DNA from: an uncultured Bacteroidales bacterium
GTDB taxonomy: Bacteria; Bacteroidota; Bacteroidia; Bacteroidales; F082
Reading direction: 5' to 3'
DNA: 64,000 nucleotides
Assembly (NCBI GenBank): GCA_905234275.1
Contig: CAJOHD010000008.1
Coordinates: forward strand, 20,420-84,419
Shown: piece by piece, positions 8,616 through 16,480 of the stretch
Numbering within the stretch: the first letter of the stretch is position 1
How the letters are laid out: every line of letters begins with the position of its first letter
The notes under the pieces: model-generated
Told to the model about the DNA's origin: nothing
The model's input: only the letters and a program-made list of their open reading frames with translations
Database searches by the model: none
Program-made: the position numbers and the translations under genes

Positions 8616-11096
8616 TTATTTCTTTATGAAAGTCTTGATACTCTTTTCGTTTTTACCCAAAATCTCAATCAAATACATTCCTGATTCAAGATTTGAAAGA
8701 TCCAAAACAGCTTCCTTATTATTCAGCGTCATCTCCATCACCTTGACGGAAAGCACGTTGTAGATGCTGATATGCTGAATGTCTTCATCTGCACTGATTG
8801 TCAAAACGTTATCAACTGGATTCGGGTACATCTTTGTTTCAAGATATGGAGTCTCATTGACCGAATTGATAGTATCCGTTGCCACCACTTTCACATTGTC
8901 GATGAACCATGAATATGTCAAGATATCGCTGCCATTGTTATGTGCACGCCATCTCAGTCTGATATTCTGCCCTTGATAAGCTGAAAGGTCAAGGTGGACT
9001 GGTTCTTGGAACTGGTTGACCCATTCAGGTTGCTCAACAGCATCCCAAAGTGTGACCCATTCGCCTGTATTTGTGTTCAAAACATCTACTTTATAATGGT
9101 CTTGATAATCCGGAATACCATATTGGCAGAATGTCTCGAAAGTGAGTGCCGTCGGGCGATCAATAGCCAACAATGGTGTTACGAGAGCTTCATCCTGTGG
9201 TCCCCATTCTTCCGACTCATCCCATTCAACGCCAGCCATTCTCTCGCCTTGTGGAGGAACAACATAATATTCATTTCCGAAATAGTCGGTGGCATATTCA
9301 GCTCTGAATCTGTACCAGCTGAACCAACTCATATTGAGTGATTGTATCGACCAGCCTTGTGGCGGGAACTGCTCATCCTCAAAGCCTTCAAGAAGGATAG
9401 GAGCCTGCCAATCCCAATGCAATTGGTATGGGTCTGAATCCGCAGCGTGTCCAAGGTCGTCAATTAAATGGAATATTATGCTTGCAGTTGTGTGATTTGG
9501 TTTTGCCGGCAATGTTGCGGTGTAGTCGTAATTGGCTTTTGCTGTTTTGTTGAAAGTAACGTCATACGACTGACCATCAACGGTATATGTTGCCTGTATC
9601 TGGTTCGGGACACCTGACTCATCGTAAACTCTCAATGTAAGATTCATCTCAGTGTCTGCCCATGTCTGGGTGCCTTTCAAAGATACAACTGTTGGAGGGT
9701 TGTTGTCCTGTGATGTCGAGTTGATATAAATATCGTCGATGCAGAGGTTCCATCCGTAGCCGCTAACAGCTTCTAAGATAACAAATCCGTAGCCTTCAGG
9801 ACTGTCGAATGTGTAGCTGTACTCGTACCAGTCGCTGACATCGCCAACAACAGGCTCAAGCATAGTGTTGCGGTGAACTGTGCCGAGCAAAGTGCCGTCT
9901 GCGATATTCGTTGTCGGGGAGTAGTAGACATTGATTCTGTCCGGACCCATGATATTGTTGTTGTAGTTACGGAAAATCCAATAACGCACGGTGTTGTCGG
10001 TGGCGCTAAGCTGCATCTTCGGTGAAACTAAATTACATGAGCTGCCTGCCGGACTTGTATAGCAGTAAAAACGTGCCATTCCAGCACTCTCGTCGTGTGG
10101 CGTGCATGCTGGCCAGTCGTTGGAAGTCTTGCGTTCAAAGACGTAGGTGCCGTTTGTAGCCACGTTTTGCCATCCTGTCGGAGGGAATGTCGTGCTTTCA
10201 AAGCCTTCCATCAATGGGAATGCGTTGAAAGGCTCAATGGCGGTGATTGTGTAGTCGGCGGATTGTGTTGGAGCTGAATGTGATGATGTCACATCAAAAG
10301 TGGCATGCAATTCCTGGTTGTTTGTCAAGTTCATTGGAAGAGTCGCTTTTGCAACCAACTCCACGGAAGTGTTATAATTCAAGCTGACTTGCGTCACAGG
10401 TGAGCCGTTTTGATAGAACTCGATTGGCAAAGAACATGTATTGGTAAACTGGTATGTATCTGACTGCTCTCCGGTATTGCTGAGAAGGAAGCGCAGATAC
10501 GCCGATTCTCCAAAGTAAACTGTGGTGTCGGCTGTGAGCTGTTCCACATTGAAATAATATTGTGCTGTCTGTTCGATGAGCACATCGTCAATCGACAGAT
10601 ACCAAGGCATGTTTGTTGCTGTGCTGTGGAATCCAACATAGAAATTACCTGAACTTGTAGCTTGAAACACTGCCGAAGCTTGTTGATATTCTTCATTATC
10701 AACGATAAACTGTGGCACCACTGTGATTGTCATATTCGCTGGATTGGCGTTTGCACCTGCCTTGACTTCCAAGTTGAAGTGGTCGACATGCCATGTTGAA
10801 TACCAGAACGAAACGCGGTAGTAATTGCCGGCTGTCACGCTGATTTCCTTGTAAGTCCAAACATCAGTGTTATAGGTGGCGTACATGTACCAGTCGCCTG
10901 TATGAGGCTTGCGTCCGCGGGCTTCGTTGTCGTCCGGAATGGTGATACCGGCTTTCCAACCATTGTCGCTGCAAATCCAGCCAACAGGCGTCTGTCCCAC
11001 AGTATTGCCAGTCTCAAATCCTTCATCCACAATGACTTGTGCGAAAGTCACCGTGCTGATTAACATTGCTAAAAGCGTAAAGTAAAGTTTTCTCAT
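8616..11096 (-). CDS. T9SS type A cargo protein with repeated MAM-like/choice-of-anchor J domains
   Basis: An 826-residue secreted protein. It has a Sec signal peptide (LLAMLISTVTFAQ), then three related jelly-roll segments, each opening with an EGFE...PxGW motif: at about residue 16 (DEGFETGNTVGQTPVGW), about residue 297 (MEGFESTTFPPTGW) and about residue 570 (LEGFEDEQFPPQGW). The segments are separated by Ig-like regions. The last ~75 residues (YPNPVDNVLTI ... SGMYLIEI ... KTFIKK) are a type A T9SS sorting domain, so the mature protein should be carried over the outer membrane and anchored on the surface. Co-transcription with galK and proximity to glycosidases suggest glycan or mucin binding; no catalytic residues are evident. 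Confidence 0.85.
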   Translation of the reverse strand: MRKLYFTLLAMLISTVTFAQVIVDEGFETGNTVGQTPVGWICSDNGWKAGITIPDDNEARGRKPHTGDWYMYATYNTDVWTYKEISVTAGNYYRVSFWYSTWHVDHFNLEVKAGANANPANMTITVVPQFIVDNEEYQQASAVFQATSSGNFYVGFHSTATNMPWYLSIDDVLIEQTAQYYFNVEQLTADTTVYFGESAYLRFLLSNTGEQSDTYQFTNTCSLPIEFYQNGSPVTQVSLNYNTSVELVAKATLPMNLTNNQELHATFDVTSSHSAPTQSADYTITAIEPFNAFPLMEGFESTTFPPTGWQNVATNGTYVFERKTSNDWPACTPHDESAGMARFYCYTSPAGSSCNLVSPKMQLSATDNTVRYWIFRNYNNNIMGPDRINVYYSPTTNIADGTLLGTVHRNTMLEPVVGDVSDWYEYSYTFDSPEGYGFVILEAVSGYGWNLCIDDIYINSTSQDNNPPTVVSLKGTQTWADTEMNLTLRVYDESGVPNQIQATYTVDGQSYDVTFNKTAKANYDYTATLPAKPNHTTASIIFHLIDDLGHAADSDPYQLHWDWQAPILLEGFEDEQFPPQGWSIQSLNMSWFSWYRFRAEYATDYFGNEYYVVPPQGERMAGVEWDESEEWGPQDEALVTPLLAIDRPTALTFETFCQYGIPDYQDHYKVDVLNTNTGEWVTLWDAVEQPEWVNQFQEPVHLDLSAYQGQNIRLRWRAHNNGSDILTYSWFIDNVKVVATDTINSVNETPYLETKMYPNPVDNVLTISADEDIQHISIYNVLSVKVMEMTLNNKEAVLDLSNLESGMYLIEILGKNEKSIKTFIKK

Positions 11097-11139
11097 TTCT
11101 ATGATTTTTAATGATTAATTCCAAAAATTAATTAACCTA

Positions 11140-11147
11140 CAAAATTA
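11140..11147 (-). promoter_or_regulatory. -7 promoter box for the T9SS cargo-galK operon
   Basis: TAATTTTG on the minus strand, matching the Bacteroidota -7 consensus TAnnTTTG, 44 nt upstream of the ATG at 11096. Confidence 0.6.
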
Positions 11148-11180
11148 GACATGTTTTTTTAGAAATGCAAGAAAAATTTG

Positions 11181-11188
11181 TATTTTTG
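11181..11188 (+). promoter_or_regulatory. -7 promoter box of the GH29 gene, very close to the ATG
   Basis: TATTTTTG ends only 4 nt before the ATG at 11193. If used, transcription would start at or within a base or two of the start codon, giving a leaderless mRNA. Confidence 0.55.
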
Positions 11189-11192
11189 TGTC

Positions 11193-12617
11193 ATGAAAAG
11201 AATTATTTTAATAACATTTGTCGCACTCACTTTCGCTTCCTGCACGAAAGCCCCGAAGCCAATTTATCCTGTGCCGACAGCGGAAAAGCTCGAATGGCAG
11301 AAAATGGAAACGTATGCTTTCATTCATTTCGGGCTAAATACTTTTAACGACATGGAATGGGGTTACGGCGACACTCCGGCAGCTACTTTCAACCCAACCG
11401 ACCTCGATTGCGAACAATGGGTTAAAACATTGAAAAACTGCGGCATGAAAGGCGTTATCATCACTGCCAAGCATCACGACGGATTCTGTCTTTGGCCAAC
11501 AAAATCAACGGATTACAATATTTCAAAATCGCCTTATAAAAATGGGGAAGGGGATCTGGTCAAAGAGCTTTCTGACGCTTGCCGCAAATATGGACTGAAA
11601 TTTGGAATCTATTGCTCGCCATGGGATAGAAACAACGCGTATTACGCTTATCCTCAATATGTTGAGACTTATCACAAGCAAATTGACGAGCTTACGCATA
11701 ATTACGGACCTTTGTTTGAGTTTTGGTTCGACGGTGCCAATGGTGGCAATGGTTATTACGGTGGCGCTAACGAAACGCGTTCCATCGACCCTGATAACTA
11801 CTATGATTATCAACGTGCTAAGGATACCGTGCTCGCCCGAAATCCTTCGGCGATGATATTTGGCGGACCTTATGGCACTGTTCGCTGGGTTGGCAATGAA
11901 AAAGGCTATGCAGGCGCCACAAATTGGTGCAACGCGCCTCAAATCACAAGTCAAACACCATTGAATATCAATACTTTCGGTGATGAAAACGGTACGGAAT
12001 GGCTGCCTGCCGAAGTGGATGTCTCAATACGTCCTGGTTGGTTTTACCACGAAAATGAGGATAATAAGGTTAAAACAACGAACGAACTGTGCGAGATTTA
12101 TTACAACAGCGTCGGACGAAATGCCAACTTGTTGCTGAATTTCCCTGTTGCCCCGAATGGTAAGATTCATCCAACTGATTCAACGAATGCTGTCGAGTTT
12201 TACAAAAAGATTACTAACGAGCTGAGTCACAATCTGTTAGCTGATGCCAAAGTTAATGCCGACAATGAACGTGGTCGCCGTTTTTCAGCCTCAAAAGTCA
12301 ACGATGGCGATCTTGAAACATATTGGGCAACAGATGATGATTATCCTTACGGAACTATCTCATTTTCAATGGATAAGCCTGTAACAATGAGTCGTGTGAT
12401 GATTCAGGAATATGTGAAACTCGGTCAGCGCGTGAAATCGTTTTATCTGGAGGGCTGTAAAGATGGTAACTGGTTCAGAATCAACACTTATGATGAGACG
12501 ACAACAGTGGGTTATAAGCGCATAGTGCGTTTCGATCCTGTTGAGGTTGACAAACTGATTATTTATTTTGAGGAAAGTCGCGGACCGTTGTGTATCAGCA
12601 ACATAGAAGCTTATTGA
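11193..12617 (+). CDS. Alpha-L-fucosidase (GH29) lipoprotein with C-terminal F5/8-type domain
   Basis: A 474-residue protein with a lipoprotein signal (LITFVALTFASC). The GH29 TIM barrel shows GMKGVIITAKHHDGFCLWP, GLKFGIYCSPWD and FEFWFDGANGG; the Asp of WFDG is the expected catalytic nucleophile. After about residue 345 a discoidin/F5/8 type C domain (GDLETYWATDDD) provides likely carbohydrate binding. It should release terminal L-fucose from host glycans in the periplasm or at the outer membrane. ATG 11193 is chosen over the upstream TTG at 11178 because the signal peptide begins with MKRIILITF. The last 23 bp overlap the convergent coaE gene. Confidence 0.9.
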   Translation: MKRIILITFVALTFASCTKAPKPIYPVPTAEKLEWQKMETYAFIHFGLNTFNDMEWGYGDTPAATFNPTDLDCEQWVKTLKNCGMKGVIITAKHHDGFCLWPTKSTDYNISKSPYKNGEGDLVKELSDACRKYGLKFGIYCSPWDRNNAYYAYPQYVETYHKQIDELTHNYGPLFEFWFDGANGGNGYYGGANETRSIDPDNYYDYQRAKDTVLARNPSAMIFGGPYGTVRWVGNEKGYAGATNWCNAPQITSQTPLNINTFGDENGTEWLPAEVDVSIRPGWFYHENEDNKVKTTNELCEIYYNSVGRNANLLLNFPVAPNGKIHPTDSTNAVEFYKKITNELSHNLLADAKVNADNERGRRFSASKVNDGDLETYWATDDDYPYGTISFSMDKPVTMSRVMIQEYVKLGQRVKSFYLEGCKDGNWFRINTYDETTTVGYKRIVRFDPVEVDKLIIYFEESRGPLCISNIEAY

Positions 12618-13176
12618 TAGCCTCGACTTGTGGCTCTACAGCCTTGATTCCGTCGTTGTAAATCACGAAATCGGCTTTTGAAATCTTCAGATCTTCGCTC
12701 AATTGCAATCTCATTCTCGACCTGACATTCTCTTCCGTGCAGTCGTCGCGCTTCATAACGCGTTGTAAACGAATGTCTTCGGGGGCGGAAACGAAGATAA
12801 TCTTATCGAAATATTTTCCGTAATTCTTTTCAAATAAAATCGCCGACTCATAAAGCACGTATGGCGATTTCTGCTGTTCACACCATTCGTCAAAGTGTTG
12901 ATTTAGAGCAGGATACAACACCGACTCGATGAACTTCATCGCTTCCTCGTTTTTAAAAAGATGATAGGAGAGGAGCTTCCGATTCAAAGTGCCGTCCTCA
13001 AAATATACTTCTTCTCCGAAACGTTTGACTATCAACTCTTTAACAGAAGGAATCAAGTAAAGTTTTTTGGTTTCGTCGTCAGAATAAAACACCGGAATCT
13101 CAAGGTTTTCAAACATCTTGCAGACATAACTCTTTCCGCTGCCGATGTTGCCAGTAATACCAACCCTTTTCATCAT
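12595..13176 (-). CDS. coaE: Dephospho-CoA kinase
   Basis: A 193-residue P-loop kinase catalysing the last step of coenzyme A synthesis (3'-phosphorylation of dephospho-CoA). It has Walker A GNIGSGKS at about residues 9-16, the DxD-like YSDDETKKL, and the lid region VMKRDDCTEENVRSRM. Length is typical. Its start overlaps the stop of the YbbR-like gene by 4 nt (ATGA-type coupling), in the conserved Bacteroidota order yajC-ybbR-coaE. The 3' end overlaps the fucosidase gene tail to tail. Confidence 0.95.
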   Translation of the reverse strand: MMKRVGITGNIGSGKSYVCKMFENLEIPVFYSDDETKKLYLIPSVKELIVKRFGEEVYFEDGTLNRKLLSYHLFKNEEAMKFIESVLYPALNQHFDEWCEQQKSPYVLYESAILFEKNYGKYFDKIIFVSAPEDIRLQRVMKRDDCTEENVRSRMRLQLSEDLKISKADFVIYNDGIKAVEPQVEAINKLLCC

Positions 13177-14114
13177 TTGACGATTATGTATTCCACTTCT
13201 TTTGGATCGATGCCGATAATCTGGGTGTTGTTCGGGAAAAGCACCAATTCCACGGGCAGAACGTCATTGAAAAACATGTCCGTTGTGTCAGCTATCGCCT
13301 TGAACGACATGCTGTTAATGATTGCGTAGTCTTTCATTGCGACGATATATCTGATGCTGGCTTTTTCAGGGAACAAGTGCATCTTGATGTTTCCCGGAAT
13401 CGTTATAGGCACAACTACCTCCGATTCGGTGTATTTCTCAACATTTACTGATACTTCCACCTCATCAATGTCGGCTTTCAGCTTCTCGTCCAAGTCAATT
13501 TTGGCTTTGGTTTCAACGTTTTGGTTAACATTCTTTCTCGTGATGGTTTTGGTTCTGACTTCTTTGATCTTGTTGACATCCTCCACTGCACCGTAAATGG
13601 TAATTGAATCTGGCGTTGACAGCGGTTCACCGTAGTAATTGTACTGTTTTTCAAACGAAAAACTTGTCTCTGGCACGATTTTGACTTTTTTCGAAGCCAG
13701 ACGGCTTAGGTTGAAATACTGCATGTCGTCGGTCAGCTGGATGTCGGTGGTGTTTGACGCCAAAAAATCGCCGATTTTGTCGATGATATACCTGCTGCTG
13801 TAAGCATACACATTGTCGTCGGTCGTTCTGTATTTAACCTCTTTTAGCGAGATGTCGATCTTGCGGTTTTTCTTGTTTTTGAAATAGTAATTCAGCAACT
13901 TGAAACCACTTGTCGTCACGGTTGCGCTAAACTCCTGATCGTTGTCGGTGATGATTTGCGCGGCAGGAATATCAACGTAATGAATGGCAAAAGGAACAGT
14001 CACGGTATAAGTGTCCGAAAGCTTTATGATAAGCCATAACAAAGCGGAAACCAGCATAAAAATTAGCATTCCGCTTAAGCTTCTAACTCTTTGTTTATGT
14101 TCGTCTTTTGCCAT
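13173..14114 (-). CDS. YbbR-like (CdaR family) membrane-anchored protein
   Basis: A 313-residue protein with one N-terminal membrane segment (MLIFMLVSALLWLIIKL) followed by extracytoplasmic YbbR-like beta repeats (for example FAIHYVDIPAAQIIT and VPITIPGNIKMHLFP). In Firmicutes, CdaR proteins of this family modulate the diadenylate cyclase CdaA. In Bacteroidota the gene sits between yajC and coaE as here, and its job there is less clear. The 4-nt overlap with coaE and the 26-nt gap from yajC indicate one operon. Confidence 0.8.
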   Translation of the reverse strand: MAKDEHKQRVRSLSGMLIFMLVSALLWLIIKLSDTYTVTVPFAIHYVDIPAAQIITDNDQEFSATVTTSGFKLLNYYFKNKKNRKIDISLKEVKYRTTDDNVYAYSSRYIIDKIGDFLASNTTDIQLTDDMQYFNLSRLASKKVKIVPETSFSFEKQYNYYGEPLSTPDSITIYGAVEDVNKIKEVRTKTITRKNVNQNVETKAKIDLDEKLKADIDEVEVSVNVEKYTESEVVVPITIPGNIKMHLFPEKASIRYIVAMKDYAIINSMSFKAIADTTDMFFNDVLPVELVLFPNNTQIIGIDPKEVEYIIVK

Positions 14115-14140
14115 TCTACTTAAAGTTAAGCTTTAAGATA

Positions 14141-14461
14141 TTATTTTCTTACAGCTGCAGCTGGTGTTGCCACGATTGCAGACTTCTCAACTTCGATTTT
14201 CACGTTGTTGTCGACAGAAACCAAGACTGTTGTTTCCTTGACATCCATCACTTTGCCGTGGATGCCGCCGATGGTAACGACGTCGTCGCCTTTCTGGAGA
14301 GCCTCACGGAATTTCTGTTCCTCTTTCTGTTTCTTGTTTTGTGGACGGATGAAGAAGAGCCAGAACACCACGAAAATCAAAACAATCATGATGAGGCCTG
14401 AGTAACCGCCGCCTTGCTGTTGCTGTGCAGCCTGAAGTAAAAACATGCTTAATGTGTTCAT
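14141..14461 (-). CDS. yajC: Preprotein translocase subunit YajC
   Basis: A 106-residue protein with a short N-terminal segment rich in Gln/Gly (QAAQQQQGGGYSG), a single membrane helix (LIMIVLIFVVFWLFFI), and the diagnostic RPQNKKQKEEQ followed by the small cytosolic domain (GDDVVTIGGIHGKVM). It is an accessory subunit of SecDF-YajC at the Sec translocon. Gene order with the DUF1573 gene upstream and the YbbR-like gene downstream is typical of the phylum. Confidence 0.95.
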   Translation of the reverse strand: MNTLSMFLLQAAQQQQGGGYSGLIMIVLIFVVFWLFFIRPQNKKQKEEQKFREALQKGDDVVTIGGIHGKVMDVKETTVLVSVDNNVKIEVEKSAIVATPAAAVRK

Positions 14462-14493
14462 ATTTAATTATTTAAAGATTTAACATTCAAAAT

Positions 14494-14943
14494 TTAAAAG
14501 TTGTCGACAGTCTGAACCTGTGCTTTGAATTTAAGAATCGTCTCGGAAGGGTTGGTGTTGGCCTTCACGATGACGCGTTTGTTTTGGAAGCCTTTGTGAC
14601 CTTTGCTGTCGTAAGTAATGCTTATTCCGCCTTCATCGCCAGGTTTTATTGGCTCTTTCGGGAATTTGATATTAGTGCAGCCACATGTCCTTTCGACGGC
14701 GCTGATAATCAATGGAGCATTGCCTGTGTTCTTGAATTTATACGTAAACGACACCTGTTCGCCCTGAATCATCTTACCGAAATCGTGCTCCAGAACCTTG
14801 AATTCAATCTTCGGTTCCTTCGTGTTCTTGCTTTCCGTCGCCGATGCCGGATTATTCACCAAACCAGTGTTAATCTTGCTTCCATCATCCCCGCAAGACC
14901 ACATCAAAAGTATTAATAATAATGATAATAATGTTCTTTTCAT
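14494..14943 (-). CDS. DUF1573 lipoprotein
   Basis: A 149-residue lipoprotein (signal LLSLLLILLMWSC). The DUF1573 Ig-like domain follows, with the characteristic FEVLEHDFGKM-type opening (here FKVLEHDFGKMIQGE), SFTYKFKNTGNAPLII and the CGCT motif in VERTCGCTNIKFPKEP. The molecular function of this very common Bacteroidota family is not established. It heads the yajC-ybbR-coaE unit; no nusB gene precedes it here. Confidence 0.9.
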   Translation of the reverse strand: MKRTLLSLLLILLMWSCGDDGSKINTGLVNNPASATESKNTKEPKIEFKVLEHDFGKMIQGEQVSFTYKFKNTGNAPLIISAVERTCGCTNIKFPKEPIKPGDEGGISITYDSKGHKGFQNKRVIVKANTNPSETILKFKAQVQTVDNF

Positions 14944-14967
14944 TTTTTTATTCTTTTCATTTGTTTT

Positions 14968-15091
14968 GTCATTTCGAGCTTGTCGAGACCTGAGCTTGCG
15001 AAAGCATTCACCTTGGTGAATAAATCCTTTTGTTCAGATAACATTTGAAACAGAAGATTTCTCCACTCCGCTTTGCTACGGTCGAAATGAC
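14968..15091. repeat. Inverted pair of dispersed palindromic repeats
   Basis: A degenerate forward copy starts GTCATTTCGAGC at 14968. A good reverse copy, AGATTTCTCCACTCC...GTCGAAATGAC, lies at 15055-15091. They fill the gap between the DUF1573 gene and the T9SS type B gene and can form a long hairpin. Confidence 0.65.
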
Positions 15092-15098
15092 GGAGGCG

Positions 15099-16271
15099 TT
15101 AACGCCCTGAGTTCCAAATCATAACACTTCCTTTATACTTATAATTCTGCGTCTGTCCTTTGCATTCCAAAACGTAGAAATATGTTCCGTCAGGCAACTT
15201 TCCGCCGTCCCAGTCGTTTCTGTAATCCTCTGATTCATAAACGATTCGACCCCATCTGTTGAAGATCACGAGCTTATGGCTTAGGAAATACTCATTCAAA
15301 TCGTTGATTGGCTTGCCTTCCTCGCCGTAACCTACCTCGAAATAATCGTTGTATCCGTCGCCGTTAGGGGTGAAGATGTTCGGAATCTTAAGCTTTACAG
15401 GCAATACCTTGACGCTTCCATGATAAGTTGTGTCGCAACCGTAATCGTTTGTCACCGTCAGCATTGCATTACCTTGACCTTCCGTTGTAAATGAAACCTT
15501 CGGTCTGGAACTTGTAAAACTGATGTCGTATCCGTCAAATTCCCAAAAGAAATTGGATATTTCAACAAGTGTGTCGTGACCGTCATAAACGGTGTCGTTG
15601 TTGTTGAACCACCATGTAACGTAAGGATTATCGAGGTACACGGTGTCCGCAGGGTCCGATAAAATCTCAATATTCGGGTTTAAATGGGCTCTCAGGCGAA
15701 CAGTGTCAGTCTGCGAGCATCCATACTCATTGGTGACCGTCATCGTGTAATTTGTGTAAGCGCTTAATCCCATGGCTATCTGAGGGTTATCCAGATATTG
15801 GATAGGCTGAATCGGTGCGTTCCAATGATATGTGAATGTCGAATAACCGCCTCCTGATGCTGTCGCCTTTGCCTTAGCCGTCTTTCCGTTGTCGTTGGTT
15901 TTGTCCGAACAAGTCAACGTAAGTTGTTCAAAATCAATGTTAAACTTCGGTCGCATCGTGATGGTGATGCTGTTATTGCAAATCGCTGCACCAGATTCTG
16001 TGTTCCAAATGTAAACGCTGTAAACCGAGTTGTTTTCAGTGATTTTTGCCAATGCCGATGGTCCTTCGCTGATGGTGTCACCGTTGTGAATCCATGCATA
16101 CGAATAGTTGATGTTCATCTCCACGCTCATCAAAATCTCGTCGTTATAGCAAACCGGCATAGTCACTCCGTCTTCAAGATGAATCTCACATTGAGCCTTT
16201 ATCTCGTTGAAAGAGAATAGTATAGCAATAGCTAACAAGATGATTTTATATGACTTCTCCAATCTTTTCAT
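15099..16271 (-). CDS. T9SS type B (CHU_C/gliding-motility C-terminal domain) secreted protein
   Basis: A 390-residue secreted protein. The signal peptide (KIILLAIAILFSFNEIKAQ) is followed by PKD/SprB-like Ig repeats and a C-terminal CHU_C domain, recognisable by IPNIFTPNGDGYNDYF, LVIFNRWGRIVYES and NDWDGGKLPDGTYFY. This domain directs export by the type IX system with C-terminal retention. The ATG at 16271 (MKRLEKSYK) is chosen. The frame extends upstream to 16400, but that extension translates the dispersed repeat at 16367-16395 and non-conserved sequence and lies upstream of the promoter box at 16290-16297. The ligand is unknown. Confidence 0.85.
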   Translation of the reverse strand: MKRLEKSYKIILLAIAILFSFNEIKAQCEIHLEDGVTMPVCYNDEILMSVEMNINYSYAWIHNGDTISEGPSALAKITENNSVYSVYIWNTESGAAICNNSITITMRPKFNIDFEQLTLTCSDKTNDNGKTAKAKATASGGGYSTFTYHWNAPIQPIQYLDNPQIAMGLSAYTNYTMTVTNEYGCSQTDTVRLRAHLNPNIEILSDPADTVYLDNPYVTWWFNNNDTVYDGHDTLVEISNFFWEFDGYDISFTSSRPKVSFTTEGQGNAMLTVTNDYGCDTTYHGSVKVLPVKLKIPNIFTPNGDGYNDYFEVGYGEEGKPINDLNEYFLSHKLVIFNRWGRIVYESEDYRNDWDGGKLPDGTYFYVLECKGQTQNYKYKGSVMIWNSGR

Positions 16272-16289
16272 TTTATAATCATTAACTTG

Positions 16290-16297
16290 CAAAAATA
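16290..16297 (-). promoter_or_regulatory. -7 promoter box of the T9SS type B gene
   Basis: TATTTTTG on the minus strand, 19 nt before the ATG at 16271. It supports that start over the longer frame. Confidence 0.6.
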
Positions 16298-16366
16298 ATA
16301 AATTTCTTTTAATTAATGTGGAAATTGTAAAAATATTGTCTGTGATCATCATTTCCACAATTTGTC

Positions 16367-16395
16367 GGAGATTCCTCCGCTGCGGTCGGAATGAC
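16367..16395 (-). repeat. Dispersed palindromic repeat (short variant)
   Basis: GGAGATTCCTCCGCTGCGGT followed by CGGAATGAC, between divergent T9SS type B and clpB-like genes. Confidence 0.65.
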
Positions 16396-16480
16396 AGCAT
16401 TCATGTCAAAATGGCAGATTTGATCTTTTGGATTACTTTTTGATGTATTTAAAGCAAAACAATAGAAAGGAGAAAAAACA

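Noticed and set aside
16272..16400. 43-codon N-terminal extension of the T9SS type B gene (starts MLSFRPQRRN)
   Set aside because: It translates the dispersed repeat and sequence upstream of the promoter box; the signal peptide starts at the ATG at 16271.
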